This document shows, piece by piece, positions 63,201-64,000 of a stretch of 64,000 bases of DNA (position 1 is its first letter; each line of letters opens with the position of its first letter). Location of the stretch: NCBI RefSeq assembly GCF_036785885.1, contig NC_092329.1, forward strand, positions 6,696,001 through 6,760,000, read 5' to 3'. The notes beneath the pieces are model-generated. The model did no database searches, had not been told where the DNA came from, and saw only the letters and a program-made list of their open reading frames with translations. The DNA comes from Coffea arabica (lineage: Eukaryota; Streptophyta; Magnoliopsida; Gentianales; Rubiaceae). Made by a program: the position numbers and the translations under genes.

Positions 63201-63266
63201 TTGAAAGTTGGGTCGTAATATACAGCCACAGGTTTGAAAGTTGGGTCGTAATATACAGCCACAGGT
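63201..63266. repeat. Perfect 33 bp tandem duplication
   Basis: The unit starting TTGAAAGTTGGGTCGTAATA and ending CCACAGGT occurs twice without a break (63201-63233 and 63234-63266). Confidence 0.85.
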
Positions 63267-64000
63267 TCTTTCTCTCCCATTTTGCATTTAATGAGTGGTT
63301 TGGAGTTTCTCATTATTACTCATATTTCTGGGCACCCATTCCAGCCAACCACTCACGCATGCCAATTGATGACAACAAAATTGACGTTTTTTAAGGGTTG
63401 TGGTTTTTGCTCAAATATATGAAACACAATAAATACCAACATCCCGGGTTCCATACTGGGGTTGACAAATCAATAAAATTTTAAGATTTTGGTTCAGGGT
63501 ATTTTTCCTTGGACTTTTTGTACCTATAAAATTCTACTTCTCTTCAGCTCATTATTGGATACAGTTCAACAGATCTTTCAGTCGGAACACGAAGAATTGG
63601 TTCCAAATTCTGACATGGTCCGGCAGAATCATAAGTGCAAATCCCATGTTCTTCAAATGGTCAGAATGTCCGCTTAACAAATAACTCCTCTTACCAACAT
63701 TAATATATTTCGTTTTCTTCATCTTCCCCTGGAGAACAATGAACCTATAGTTAATTTTTTGCCCTCTTTTATAACAATGAACCATACGAGTTTTATAGCA
63801 TGAAAATGTCACTGCATTTAAAGTATTAGGTTAAATGGTGAAAGGTAGAGCATCTGTATTGACAATAATGTATTCGTGTTAGGCCAATGACCACTTGACT
63901 TGGCAAAGCTACATGAAGGTGTATGAACTTAAGACCCCAATATTCAATCGTCGAGTGTATATTCAACTTCCTTCTGCGCACGTGTGTCGTGGGATTGACC
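63267..64000. other. Right-end sequence, no gene supported
   Basis: A plus-strand frame at 63489-63677 exists but shows no family features. An exon of a gene lying beyond the window cannot be excluded. Confidence 0.35.

Overview
The window is nuclear DNA from a flowering plant, most likely a eudicot. It is AT-rich, its genes are split by GT-AG introns, and it carries plant-only families (a DYW-class PPR protein, WRKY factors of the WRKYGKK type, a four-MA3 translation regulator) among many MITE-like repeats. I cannot name the species. All spliced models below were built by eye: each join keeps the reading frame, has GT-AG borders (one GC-AG), and gives a protein that fits its family.

The left half (1-34 kb) is gene-rich and mostly housekeeping. 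It holds an Hsp90 co-chaperone p23 gene (+, 1972-3837), a DYW-type PPR RNA-editing factor (-, 4925-6649), the beta subunit of F-actin capping protein (-, 7446-10378), a Deg1/Pus3-type tRNA pseudouridine synthase in 15 exons (-, 12555-20264), an MA3-domain translation regulator of the MRF/PDCD4-like family (+, 23601-26262), and a small two-exon membrane protein (+, 30781-33731). Between the last two lies the most unusual locus: a decayed secreted-peptide gene (-, about 27486-29541). It has a signal peptide and ten tandem 22-residue units built on a CLE-like core, RLVPSGPNP. Three stop codons and several frameshifts now break it.

The right half (about 32.7-62.5 kb) is a diverged tandem segmental duplication. 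Copy A (about 32.7-50.9 kb) and copy B (about 51.3-62.5 kb) are collinear. Each carries one intact WRKY50/51-like gene on the minus strand (42194-43845 and 57375-59108). Copy B also has a broken copy of exon 2 of the membrane-protein gene, showing that the duplicated block began inside that gene's intron. Copy A is longer because it carries extra insertions: SINE-like pieces, a foldback element with pol III-like boxes, a 1.1-1.4 kb interspersed repeat, a 513 bp near-perfect inverted repeat, and an internal tandem duplication of about 1.1 kb.

Other clear mobile DNA is a 695 bp non-autonomous hAT-type element near the left end, with an exact 8 bp target duplication and G-quadruplex-prone ends, a foldback MITE before the membrane-protein promoter, and a MITE before the MRF gene. 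The last 1.5 kb shows no gene I can support.
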